DNA of 64,000 nucleotides from Bacteroidota bacterium (lineage in GTDB: Bacteria; Bacteroidota; Bacteroidia; B-17B0; Aurantibacillaceae). The stretch lies in the NCBI GenBank assembly GCA_016702705.1, contig JADJDM010000002.1, positions 62,001 through 126,000 of the forward strand, in the 5' to 3' direction. A model generated the notes under the pieces. It was not told the origin of the DNA. It searched no databases and saw only the letters and a program-made list of their open reading frames with translations. A program made the position numbers and the translations under genes. Positions 1 to 8,144 of the stretch are shown piece after piece (position 1 is the stretch's first letter; every line of letters begins with the position of its first letter).

Positions 1-2
1 AA

Positions 3-404
3 GCGGAAGGCTCTGTAGCTCTTGGTGGTAATACATATAGAGTAATCGACTATAGAAAATCTTCTTTACTTAAACTTAGTTATATTAATTTGCTTGTAGA
101 GAATCTTTCGCTACATCAAATAGATTCAATTAGAAAAGTAATTATTGCTAAATATAATAGTGGAATAACTTTTTCTGCTTTAGTAAAGCAATATAATACG
201 GACGGTAATCCAAATTCGGAGTTGGGATGGTTTTCGGAAGATATGTTTGTTCCAGAATTTGCTACTGCAATAAAGGAGCACAGAAAGGATGAACTATTTA
301 CAATAGACCTTCCTTGTAAAACATGGTATTACGTGATATTAAAAACAGGCGATGATAGAGTAGTAAAAGTTTATTCAGTTTTAAAAATAGAGAGTGGCAA
401 GTAG
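3..404 (+). CDS. Parvulin-type peptidyl-prolyl isomerase, C-terminal part (partial)
   Basis: The reading frame is already open at the left edge, so the gene begins outside the window; no convincing internal start is visible. The last 100 residues contain NSELGWFSEDMFVPEF, the end of the PpiC/rotamase fold in which a GWF motif is followed by a hydrophobic VPEF segment. Family members catalyse prolyl cis-trans isomerisation, usually in the periplasm on outer-membrane or secreted clients. The usual closing segment, where the strand HxxxK is conserved, is poorly kept, so activity is uncertain. A strong hairpin follows the stop. Identification rests on the motif only. Confidence 0.6.
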   Translation, partial: AEGSVALGGNTYRVIDYRKSSLLKLSYINLLVENLSLHQIDSIRKVIIAKYNSGITFSALVKQYNTDGNPNSELGWFSEDMFVPEFATAIKEHRKDELFTIDLPCKTWYYVILKTGDDRVVKVYSVLKIESGK

Positions 405-425
405 TGATGTTTCTCGCTAAAAGAA

Positions 426-450
426 AAGTCGTCAATTTTGACGGCTTTTT
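426..450 (+). terminator. Rho-independent terminator after the parvulin gene
   Basis: A 10-bp stem (AAGTCGTCAA with TTGACGGCTT, two-base loop) is followed directly by a T run. It lies 20 bases after the stop codon. Confidence 0.8.
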
Positions 451-564
451 GTGTTTTATTCTATTTTGTTTTCTCTATTTCTAATTTTATCAATTGGATG
501 CGTGAATAATATAACAATTCTGTGTCAACATATAATGTGTATGCCTATGATTGTAGTCATATTT

Positions 565-594
565 GATGTTCCATAATAAAAGTATGGGAACATC
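565..594. promoter_or_regulatory. Inverted repeat in the catalase leader
   Basis: GATGTTCCATA is followed seven bases later by TATGGGAACATC, giving an 11-bp complementary pair with one bulged G. It ends about 32 bases before the catalase start. It could be an operator or an mRNA leader hairpin. It lacks a T run, so it is not a typical terminator. Function is not known. Confidence 0.4.
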
Positions 595-626
595 TAGGAA
601 TGTAAAATCATTTAAGCAAAACTAAA

Positions 627-2111
627 GTGGAAAAGAAAAAATTAACAACAGCATCTGGTATTCCGTATACCCAAAATGAAAACTCGCTAAGTGTTGGAGC
701 AAGAGGCCCTTTGCTACTACAAGATTTTATTTTGCATGAGAAAATGGCGCACTTTAATCGTGAACGTATTCCTGAGCGTGTTGTGCATGCCAAAGGCGCT
801 GGAGCTTTTGGCAGATTTACTGTTACAAATGATATTACTAAATATACTAAAGCAAAATTATTTAGTGAAGTTGGAAACACTTGTAAATTGTTTGCTCGCT
901 TTTCGCAAGTGGGGGGAGAAAAGGGAAGTGCTGATACAGAAAGAGACCCGAGAGGCTTTGCACTTAAATTTTATACAGAGGATGGTAATTGGGATTTAGT
1001 TGGAAATAATACACCAGTTTTTTTTATAAAGGACCCAAAAAAATTCAGTGATTTTATTCACACGCAAAAACGAGATCCAAAAACGAATTTAAAAAGCCCA
1101 ACGATGATGTGGGATTTTTGGAGTTTAAATCCTGAAAGTTTACATCAAGTAATGATTTTGATGAGCGATAGAGGTACGCCTTTTTCATACCGATTTATGC
1201 ATGGTTTTGGAAGCCATACTTTCTCTATGATAAATGATGCTGATGAAAAGGTTTGGGTAAAATTCCATTTTATTACTCAACAAGGAATTAAAAACTTTAA
1301 TGCTAAAGAAGCAAATGAAATGCGTGGGATAGATCCAGATCATGCTCAACGAGATTTGGTTGAAGCCATTGCAAATAAGGAGTTTCCCAACTGGGAAATG
1401 AAAATACAAGTAATGACAACTATACAAGCAAAAATATTTCCTTTTAATCCCTTTGATGTTACAAAAGTGTGGCCTCATGGAGATTTTCCACTCATAGATG
1501 TTGGTACTTTTGTACTAGACGAAATTCCAAGAAATTATTTTGCAGATGTAGAGCAAGCTGCATTTGCCCCTGCACATGTTGTTGATGGGATTAGTTATTC
1601 TCCGGATAAACTTTTGCAAGGCCGTTTACTATCATACCCCGATGCGCAACGTTATCGTTTAGGCGTTAATTACGAACAAATCCCAGTAAACAAATGCCCA
1701 TATATGGTTGCTAATTATGAGCGTGATGGTAGCATGAGTGTAAATGGAAACGGAGAAGATAATGTAAATTATTTTCCTAATAGTTTCGATGATATTGCTG
1801 TAGATACATCTTATAAAGAATCTAGTATGCAATTGGATGATACCATTGCTGATTGGTACGATAGAAATGGTGAAGGAGATAATGACCATTATACTCAGCC
1901 TGGAATTTTGTTTGCAAAGACGATGAACGATGAAGAACGTAAAAACACCGCTTCTAATATTGTTGAATCAATGAAAGGAATTTCAGGCGATAAGAAGAAT
2001 GAAATTATCAATCGCCAACTTTGTCATTTCTTTAGGGTAAATGTAGATTTGGGAACAGCTGTAGCGCATGGATTGGGAATTGAAATTGATCAAAATGGAA
2101 TGCAGCATTAA
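627..2111 (+). CDS. katA: Catalase (haem, clade 3 small-subunit type)
   Basis: This 494-residue protein breaks hydrogen peroxide down to water and oxygen in the cytoplasm. The catalytic His is H54 in RVVHAKGAGAFG, the distal Asn is in NNTPVFF near residue 127, and the haem-ligand Tyr is in RLLSYPDAQRYRLG. The length matches small-subunit catalases. The start is GTG at 627: an in-frame TAA lies 21 bases upstream and there is no ATG option. It is a single gene between a terminator and a convergent FMN reductase gene. An inverted repeat in the leader may be a regulatory site. The family assignment is very secure. Confidence 0.97.
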   Translation: MEKKKLTTASGIPYTQNENSLSVGARGPLLLQDFILHEKMAHFNRERIPERVVHAKGAGAFGRFTVTNDITKYTKAKLFSEVGNTCKLFARFSQVGGEKGSADTERDPRGFALKFYTEDGNWDLVGNNTPVFFIKDPKKFSDFIHTQKRDPKTNLKSPTMMWDFWSLNPESLHQVMILMSDRGTPFSYRFMHGFGSHTFSMINDADEKVWVKFHFITQQGIKNFNAKEANEMRGIDPDHAQRDLVEAIANKEFPNWEMKIQVMTTIQAKIFPFNPFDVTKVWPHGDFPLIDVGTFVLDEIPRNYFADVEQAAFAPAHVVDGISYSPDKLLQGRLLSYPDAQRYRLGVNYEQIPVNKCPYMVANYERDGSMSVNGNGEDNVNYFPNSFDDIAVDTSYKESSMQLDDTIADWYDRNGEGDNDHYTQPGILFAKTMNDEERKNTASNIVESMKGISGDKKNEIINRQLCHFFRVNVDLGTAVAHGLGIEIDQNGMQH

Positions 2112-2301
2112 ATTGCTTTGATTAAGAGTAAAGGAAGTGTAAAGCGATATTAGCTCGAAAAAATTGCCGGGCGAATAATTAATGCATTAGCTTCAAGTTT
2201 GAAGTAATTCTTTTGTACAAATCCAATTTTTCATTTTGTTTTTTTGAGAGAGCCTAAGACTTTGAGTACAAGTTTTACTCAATAGAATTTAATTGCAAAA
2301 G

Positions 2302-2871
2302 CTACTTATTTTCCTTTATGATTTTTAGTCCTTTCGTCCAACGAATTAATTCAGTTAACATCGTTTCCGCTGCTTTGTGAGAAATTTCATTAGGCACAAA
2401 TTCGTTTTTGTCATTTATAAATTGGGCAAACATTGAAAAATTTACACCCATCGTTAAAGGGACTACACTCATTGTAGCTAAATCGGACTTTAAACTGTTG
2501 GCTGCCCTTGTTCCTGCAGAAATTCCACCATAACTTACTATACCCGCTGCTTTGTACGCCCATTCAAGTGCTAGATATTCAATTGCATTGCGCAAAGGAG
2601 CAGGATAATTGTAATCGTATTCTGCAGTTACAAAAATAAAGGCATCAGCACTATCTATTTTTGCACTCCAATCTTTTGTATGTTGATGCTCATATTTTTT
2701 TAGCATTGGATGCTGAGCTTCGTTCATCATAGGAAGATTTATTTCTCCTAAATCAAGAACTTCAACATTAAATGCGCCATTCTTTATTGCTTTTTCTGCA
2801 ATCCAATTTGCAATTAACGGTCCCTTTCTTCCAGGGCGTATTGTTGATGATATTATTTTTAAATTGTGCAT
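2302..2871 (-). CDS. NADPH-dependent FMN reductase family protein
   Basis: The 189-residue product has the flavodoxin-like layout of the FMN_red family: an N-terminal phosphate-binding loop (STIRPGRKG, residues 9-17), then EYDYNYPAPLRNAIEYL around residue 84, the loop that carries FMN and the nicotinamide site. Members use NAD(P)H to reduce flavins, quinones or azo dyes in the cytoplasm. The actual substrate cannot be told from sequence. The gene is convergent with catalase and divergent from the small His-rich gene, so the setting is compatible with oxidative-stress defence, but that is inference. Confidence 0.85.
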   Translation of the reverse strand: MHNLKIISSTIRPGRKGPLIANWIAEKAIKNGAFNVEVLDLGEINLPMMNEAQHPMLKKYEHQHTKDWSAKIDSADAFIFVTAEYDYNYPAPLRNAIEYLALEWAYKAAGIVSYGGISAGTRAANSLKSDLATMSVVPLTMGVNFSMFAQFINDKNEFVPNEISHKAAETMLTELIRWTKGLKIIKENK

Positions 2872-3040
2872 GTTTTTTAGTGTAATGTAGCCTTTTTTAT
2901 TGAGCGTGATTTTTTATTTTTTTGTAAAATTATTGGATGTGTAATATATGTAAGTTGTTGTAACTATTTTGTAATGATATCATAGTCTAGTATGAGTTAC
3001 TTTGTTTTATAGTTTAGCATAAACAAATAAAACAAAAAAC

Positions 3041-3301
3041 ATGTCAACTACAACAAACCACACAGCAGAAGTGAAAAAAGTAACTCCTGAAGAAAACAAA
3101 AGAAACATTGAGAACCACAAAAAAATTGCAAGTCATTTAGAATTGGCAGCAAAAAATCACGTTGACGCAGCTAATCATCATGAAAAAGAAAATCATGAAA
3201 GAGCAGCTTTTAGCACGCTTGCGGCTCATGGTCACACTACACTTGCAATTGAAGCTCAGAAGGAAGCTGCAAAAAAACATGCTTTAGACGTTAAGATGTA
3301 A
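3041..3301 (+). CDS. Small His-rich helical protein
   Basis: The product is 86 residues, with no signal peptide or membrane segment. It is rich in Ala, His, Lys and Glu, with repeated HH, NHHEKENHE and AAHGHTT patterns that predict a charged helical hairpin or bundle. I recognise it only as the kind of short conserved hypothetical seen in Bacteroidota; no function is known to me. The His spacing could allow metal binding, which is speculation. It is monocistronic: a 170-base divergent spacer lies upstream and a clear terminator follows at 3321-3350. The neighbours are catalase, FMN reductase and a Crp-family regulator, so a stress role is possible. Confidence 0.75.
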   Translation: MSTTTNHTAEVKKVTPEENKRNIENHKKIASHLELAAKNHVDAANHHEKENHERAAFSTLAAHGHTTLAIEAQKEAAKKHALDVKM

Positions 3302-3320
3302 TTCCATTTAGATAAATTAA

Positions 3321-3350
3321 AAGCATCCTTCGAAAGTAGGGTGCTTTTTT
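3321..3350 (+). terminator. Rho-independent terminator after the His-rich gene
   Basis: Stem AGCATCC with GGGTGCT (one G-T pair), followed by six T. It lies 20 bases after the stop codon. Confidence 0.8.
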
Positions 3351-3485
3351 GAGTTTAATTAACTTATATACATTTCTCATAAGGTATATATTAGAGCTGC
3401 AAAAATTAAGTAATTGAGATTTACAATCTTTCCGAAAAAAATCCTTATTTTCACTTAATCCTAATTAACTATTTGTTAAAGAACT

Positions 3486-4094
3486 ATGGCGGTGCAGAAA
3501 AGAGTGAATGAATTTGATTCCTCATTATTTCATGAAGAACTTGAGAAGAGAGCTACTTTTACTGATGACCAATATCAGCAGTTTTTAAAGTTATGGGAAT
3601 TTAAAAAATTTAAGCGTAACGAATTTATTTTGAAGGCAGGTGAGGTGCCAAAGTTTTCTATGTTTGTTTTAAAAGGTTGTTTAAGACAATACATAGTAAA
3701 TGAAAAAGATGAAGAAACGATTGTTTATTTTGCAGAAGAAAGACATTTTATTGGCGATTTACTTTCTCTAAGAAATAAAGCAATTTCGAATTATAATTTT
3801 CAGGCAATTGAGGAATGTGAATTACTTACCATTAGTGCCGAAAATTGGGAGTATGCTTTTACTCATTTTCCTTGGTGGGCTCAAGTACATTTGGCAGGCT
3901 ATCAAAAATGGGTTGCCCTAATGCAACAACAGCTAGCGGAGAGTCATACATTGTCAGGCGAGGTGAGGTATTTAAATTTGCTAAAGTCTAAACCTAAATT
4001 ATTTCAACGCGTCCCTCAACATTATATAGCTTCTTATTTAGGTATAAGCCCCGAAACCTTAAGCCGAATCCGTAAAAAAATAGTAAACGAGTAA
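3486..4094 (+). CDS. Crp/Fnr-family transcriptional regulator
   Basis: This 202-residue protein has a cyclic-nucleotide-binding-type beta barrel (about residues 30-120, with FILKAGEVPKFSMFVLKGCLR and later IGDLLSL) and a C-terminal helix-turn-helix (VPQHYIASYLGISPETLSRIRKK, from about residue 178). No cysteine cluster of the oxygen-sensing FNR type is present. The effector is unknown; many Bacteroidota homologues lack the cAMP contact residues. The ATG at 3486 fits the domain start. Six bases after its stop lies a perfect TTGAC-N4-GTCAA palindrome placed for control of the next gene. The family call is secure; the ligand is not. Confidence 0.9.
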   Translation: MAVQKRVNEFDSSLFHEELEKRATFTDDQYQQFLKLWEFKKFKRNEFILKAGEVPKFSMFVLKGCLRQYIVNEKDEETIVYFAEERHFIGDLLSLRNKAISNYNFQAIEECELLTISAENWEYAFTHFPWWAQVHLAGYQKWVALMQQQLAESHTLSGEVRYLNLLKSKPKLFQRVPQHYIASYLGISPETLSRIRKKIVNE

Positions 4095-4099
4095 ATTTC

Positions 4100-4113
4100 T
4101 TGACAAAAGTCAA
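4100..4113. promoter_or_regulatory. Candidate Crp/Fnr-type operator (TTGAC-N4-GTCAA)
   Basis: A perfect 5-bp inverted repeat with a 4-base spacer, one base per half-site away from the FNR consensus TTGAT-N4-ATCAA. Its centre is 41-44 bases before the expected transcription start of the 4167 gene (TAnnTTTG box at 4137-4144), which is the usual class II activator position. It lies between a Crp/Fnr-family gene and its neighbour. Because a short T run follows, a weak terminator is the alternative reading. Confidence 0.55.
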
Positions 4114-4136
4114 CGTTTTTTGGGAGCCCCTTTCTA

Positions 4137-4144
4137 TACTTTTG
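4137..4144 (+). promoter_or_regulatory. Bacteroidota -7 box for the 4167 gene
   Basis: TACTTTTG matches TAnnTTTG exactly, 22 bases before the ATG. No well-spaced TTG lies upstream, as expected if an activator helps recruit polymerase. Confidence 0.55.
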
Positions 4145-4166
4145 TCTCATAATTTTAAATATAAAT

Positions 4167-4556
4167 ATGGCAAATAAAAAAACAGTGTTAGTTATTGGAA
4201 TTGATCCAGCGCTAATTGATTTTACTACTCCTGAATTTGCAGCAATGCCAGGACTTACAGCAGAAAAGGTTGAAATGGGCATTAAGAACTCGATTAAACA
4301 ATTGAATGAAATCGGATATGATGCTCATTTATGCTGGACAGATTTTGGTGCTACAGCTAATGATGTAATTAAACAACACTTGAACGAAATTCATTTTGAT
4401 TGCGTTATCATTGGTGCAGGAATAAGAAAGCCAGATTCAAATTTTTTATTTTTTGAAAAAGCAATTAATGTAATACATGAATATGCTCCTCAAGCAAAAA
4501 TTTGTTTTAATACCAATCCAATGGATACTGTTGCTTCGGTGCAGCGTTGGGTTTAA
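4167..4556 (+). CDS. Conserved hypothetical protein, Rossmann-like
   Basis: This 129-residue cytoplasmic protein has no signal peptide. It opens with VLVIGIDPALIDF and contains CVIIGAGIRKPD around residue 80 and KICFNTNP near residue 112, which read as alternating beta strands and helices of a small Rossmann-like or flavodoxin-like domain. It resembles widely distributed unnamed proteins, but I know of no assigned activity. It sits 72 bases downstream of a Crp/Fnr-family gene with its own -7 box and a candidate operator between them, so it is a plausible regulated target. An NAD- or nucleotide-binding role is possible but unproven. Confidence 0.75.
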   Translation: MANKKTVLVIGIDPALIDFTTPEFAAMPGLTAEKVEMGIKNSIKQLNEIGYDAHLCWTDFGATANDVIKQHLNEIHFDCVIIGAGIRKPDSNFLFFEKAINVIHEYAPQAKICFNTNPMDTVASVQRWV

Positions 4557-4635
4557 TAGCTAAACTGGAGTATAACAGACTCATCTCAGACTGTATCTTT
4601 TGTTAGAATTAAGCGTTATGCAATAAACCCTTTTT

Positions 4636-5931
4636 ATGCGTATCATTTTATTCTTCATTTTATCCGCTTTTGTTTTGCCGATTATAGGGCAAACATCTTT
4701 GTATAAAGAAAAAATTAGAATTAATTATAAGTCAACTTCACTCACTGCTGAAAATATAAAACAAATACGCGGTGCTTGGGAACATTTGCCTCTTAATACG
4801 GCTGTTGAATTACTTCTTGTGTCCAAAAAGGAAATAAATAAGTTGAGTCCTGATAAATTGGTAACACTTTCTAAAGCACGAGCAGATGCTATTAAATTGT
4901 TGCTTACGACTCAAAAAATAGTGAACTCAAATGACATTGAACTAAATACACGCTCCTTTATTGAGAATGAATCAATTTATGGTACAAGCGCAACTTACAA
5001 ACATGTAATTAAAGATCCTTATAAAGTTTATTCACTTGTGTTGAGTAAAGAAGTTCCTATGTGCTTTAATTATACAGATGCAGAGCGCAAAGCCTTAAGT
5101 TCAAAAGATGCACAAGTGTTTACTATTAGCAGCGATCAAGATGCTATGATTAAAGGAAAGGGTGGAGTTATTGTGCAAATACCTTCTAACTCATTTATTT
5201 TACCTGATGGAAAAATAGTAGCAGAAGTGAATATTAAGTTATGGGAGTTTCTTACAATTGATGATATAATTTCGGCCGACCTTTACACAACAAGTGCAGT
5301 GCGATTGTTAGAAACGGGTGGAATGATATATATAACGGCAGAGTATCAAGGAACATGTTTAAAGTTATTGCGCAGTTCTAAAATTATAGTAAAATTCCCA
5401 ACCTACGATAGGTTAGATAGTATGCGAACGTTTAAAGGAGTTCCATTACCACAAATAGTTGACTGGAAACAAACCGAAAATGTAGATATCGTTCCTCCAA
5501 AAACAAATATAGAAAGTGGTTCACCTTATGGCGATGGAGACGGGGATAGTGCAAGTATGAATTATTATGTATTAGAATCAAGTGGTTTGGGTTGGATTAA
5601 TTGCGATCGCTTTTCGGAGGTTGAAGAAAAGGCGGATGTTGCATTTACTTGCTTAGGTAATTTTAATGGAACGGCAGGTTTAATATTTACAGAAATAAAT
5701 TCTGTTATGCCGGGCGATTTTATGCCTCTAAAAAAGGATAATATTGTTTTTAGCAATGTACCAATAGGAAGGGAAGCTGTTGTGTTAGTTTATGCTATTT
5801 CCAAGGATAAGAAAACGGTGTCTTATGCAAGTAAAAAGGTAATATTAGGAAAGCCTTTAACCGAAGAGCTTAAAATGACTGAAGTTAGTTTATTTGTATT
5901 TAAAGAGATTCTTAAGTATATTAAGAATTAG
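4636..5931 (+). CDS. Secreted hypothetical protein with Bacteroidota IP-GGM type domain
   Basis: A 431-residue exported protein: residues 1-19 form a signal peptide ending in IIGQT. Residues 50-100 (AVELLLVSKKEINKLSP to SKARADAIKLLL) look like the SxxRAxAV helix region of an OmpA-type fold. Around residue 170 the block GKGGVIVQIPSNSFILPDG starts a domain that continues to ETGGMIYITAEYQG; this pattern recurs in Bacteroidota surface proteins next to OmpA or carboxypeptidase-regulatory domains. There is no lipobox or sorting domain, so it is probably periplasmic. Function is unknown. It precedes a TPR phosphatase gene by 84 bases on the same strand. Confidence 0.75.
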   Translation: MRIILFFILSAFVLPIIGQTSLYKEKIRINYKSTSLTAENIKQIRGAWEHLPLNTAVELLLVSKKEINKLSPDKLVTLSKARADAIKLLLTTQKIVNSNDIELNTRSFIENESIYGTSATYKHVIKDPYKVYSLVLSKEVPMCFNYTDAERKALSSKDAQVFTISSDQDAMIKGKGGVIVQIPSNSFILPDGKIVAEVNIKLWEFLTIDDIISADLYTTSAVRLLETGGMIYITAEYQGTCLKLLRSSKIIVKFPTYDRLDSMRTFKGVPLPQIVDWKQTENVDIVPPKTNIESGSPYGDGDGDSASMNYYVLESSGLGWINCDRFSEVEEKADVAFTCLGNFNGTAGLIFTEINSVMPGDFMPLKKDNIVFSNVPIGREAVVLVYAISKDKKTVSYASKKVILGKPLTEELKMTEVSLFVFKEILKYIKN

Positions 5932-6015
5932 GACAATGCGTTTGGCGGAGTAAAATAGAAACCTTGATTTCCATTTTAATTATTTTTCTTATCTTGTTTC
6001 ATCAAATTTTGATTA

Positions 6016-8121
6016 GTGAAACACAGATATTTGCTTCTTCTTTATTTTTTTCTGTTTTCTATTTTTGTAGAGGCATCAGTAGATGATTCTCTAAAGTTGA
6101 TGAAGAATTTGCGTGAGGCGAACAATGCTTCTGAAAAAACACTTGCACTCATTAAACTTTCTGAGTTTTTTCAACAAAATAATCTTGAAAAGGGACTTTC
6201 TTATGCTAATGAAGCACTGCAATTAGCTCTAATCGAAGATGACCATAACTTAATTGGTCGGGCTTATCATAATTTAGGTGAAATAAATTACGGTTTAGGC
6301 GATTATACTATTTCCATTAAAAGTTATGAAAGTGCTCTTAAGGAATTTCAATCTATAAATTACAAAATCGGAATTGGGGAATCTCTTGAAGGTATCGGGA
6401 AGGCAGCCTATAAAACAGGAGATAAAGACCTTTCACTTGAAAAATTAAGTGCTGCACTTGCCATTTTTGAAAAAGAAAAATATAGAAATGGTTTACCTGG
6501 TGTTTATATTAATATCGGAATTCTTTACGATGAATCAGAGAATTTTAAGCAAGCAATTGAATTTTACACAAAGGCACTTACTCTTGCAATCGAAATAGAT
6601 GATTTAGGTGCCGAAGCCAGTTGTCACACAAATTTGGGTAGTATTTATATGGCGCAAAAGCAATACAAAGATGCAATTGTATCCTTAGAAAAATCAATTG
6701 AGATTAAGGATAAGCTAGGTAATAAAAAAGGGAAGGCTGTTTCATTAAATAATTTGGGAGCAGTTTATTATGAGTTAAATGATATGACTAAGGCTTTGTT
6801 TTATTTTGAAGAAGCAATGAATACATATATAGAAATAAATGATTTAAAAGGAATGTTTCCTTCTTGTAATAATGTTGGTTCGATTTATTTGGATGAAAAA
6901 AAGTATGCAAAGTCAATTGTTTATTTTGATAGAGCATTAAAAATCGCAAGGGAATTAAACTCTGTAACGAATCAGATAGTTTGTTTGGAAAACCTTAGTA
7001 CAGCGCATAAAGGATTAGGCGACTATTCTATTGCACTTGATTATAGTAATGAATGTTCTAGTTTAAAGGATACATTGTATGATAGAGATCAGGCTGAAAT
7101 TACTGCTGAAATGCAAACTAAATTTGCGTCCGAAAAAAAGGAGCAAGAAAATGAAATTCTTAACCTTAAAGTTAAGAGTGAGTCATTTCAAAAAACGATA
7201 TTTATTATTGCTGCAGGCTTATTGTTGATTTTAGCTTTCTTTATTTTTAGAGGCCTTCGACAAAAGCAAAAGATAAACTCGGCTTTAGAGGAAAAAAATA
7301 AAATAATTGAAGAGCAAAAGAAATTAGTTGAAAATCAAAAACAAGTTGTAGAAGAGCAGCACAAAGATATAACAGATAGCATTAAATATGCAGAGCGGAT
7401 ACAACATGCTATTTTACCTCCGGATCGAGTTTGGTTTGATATACTTCCCAATTCGTTTGTATATTATAAACCTAAGGATATTTTAAGCGGGGATTTTTAT
7501 TGGATTGAAAAGAAAGGCGATTTGATTTTACTTGCAGCTGCTGATTGCACTGGGCATGGTGTTCCAGGTGCACTTATATCAATTGTAAATTATAATTTAC
7601 TCAACAAGGCAACACTCGAAAAAGATTTATCTAATCCTGCTGAAATCCTTGATTATGTAAATATGCAATTAATTGAGGCATTGCATCAAACATATCAAGA
7701 GTCATCTGTTAAAGATGGAATGGATATTTCATTGTGCGTTATTAATACTAAAACCTTGGAATTAAATTTTGCTGGAGCAAACAATCCAATTTATGTATTG
7801 CGAGGAAAAGAAATAACTCAAATTGCAGGAGATAAATTTCCGGTTGGAGCATTTGTTGATGAAGAGGTGCAGAAGTTTAATGCAAAAACAATGCAACTAA
7901 AAAAGAATGATTTAATTTATCTATTCTCTGATGGTTTTGCTGATCAGTTTGGTGGACCTAAGGGTAAGAAATATAAATATCAGCAACTCAAAAACATATT
8001 GATTGCGAATTCGGATTTAAGTTTAGCAGAACAAAGAAACGCACTCGAAACTGAGTTTGTTAAATGGAAAGGCGATTTAGAGCAAGTTGATGATGTTTGC
8101 ATCATCGGTGTAAAAGTATAA
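6016..8121 (+). CDS. TPR-transmembrane-PP2C (SpoIIE-type) phosphatase
   Basis: The 701-residue protein has a signal peptide (1-20), a periplasmic array of tetratricopeptide repeats (about 40-370), one membrane helix (about 391-415), a cytoplasmic coiled coil (about 415-455) and a C-terminal PP2C/SpoIIE domain. The domain carries the metal-binding GDFYW and DCTGHGVPGA motifs and SDGFADQFGG. This layout suggests a sensor that couples extracytoplasmic protein binding to Ser/Thr dephosphorylation, probably of an anti-anti-sigma or similar partner. No kinase lies nearby. The start is GTG, chosen because it begins the signal peptide. Two paralogues occur in the window (9938-11932 and 59018-61295). 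Confidence 0.92.
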   Translation: MKHRYLLLLYFFLFSIFVEASVDDSLKLMKNLREANNASEKTLALIKLSEFFQQNNLEKGLSYANEALQLALIEDDHNLIGRAYHNLGEINYGLGDYTISIKSYESALKEFQSINYKIGIGESLEGIGKAAYKTGDKDLSLEKLSAALAIFEKEKYRNGLPGVYINIGILYDESENFKQAIEFYTKALTLAIEIDDLGAEASCHTNLGSIYMAQKQYKDAIVSLEKSIEIKDKLGNKKGKAVSLNNLGAVYYELNDMTKALFYFEEAMNTYIEINDLKGMFPSCNNVGSIYLDEKKYAKSIVYFDRALKIARELNSVTNQIVCLENLSTAHKGLGDYSIALDYSNECSSLKDTLYDRDQAEITAEMQTKFASEKKEQENEILNLKVKSESFQKTIFIIAAGLLLILAFFIFRGLRQKQKINSALEEKNKIIEEQKKLVENQKQVVEEQHKDITDSIKYAERIQHAILPPDRVWFDILPNSFVYYKPKDILSGDFYWIEKKGDLILLAAADCTGHGVPGALISIVNYNLLNKATLEKDLSNPAEILDYVNMQLIEALHQTYQESSVKDGMDISLCVINTKTLELNFAGANNPIYVLRGKEITQIAGDKFPVGAFVDEEVQKFNAKTMQLKKNDLIYLFSDGFADQFGGPKGKKYKYQQLKNILIANSDLSLAEQRNALETEFVKWKGDLEQVDDVCIIGVKV

Positions 8122-8144
8122 CCAGCAAGTATCGTTAAAGCCTA

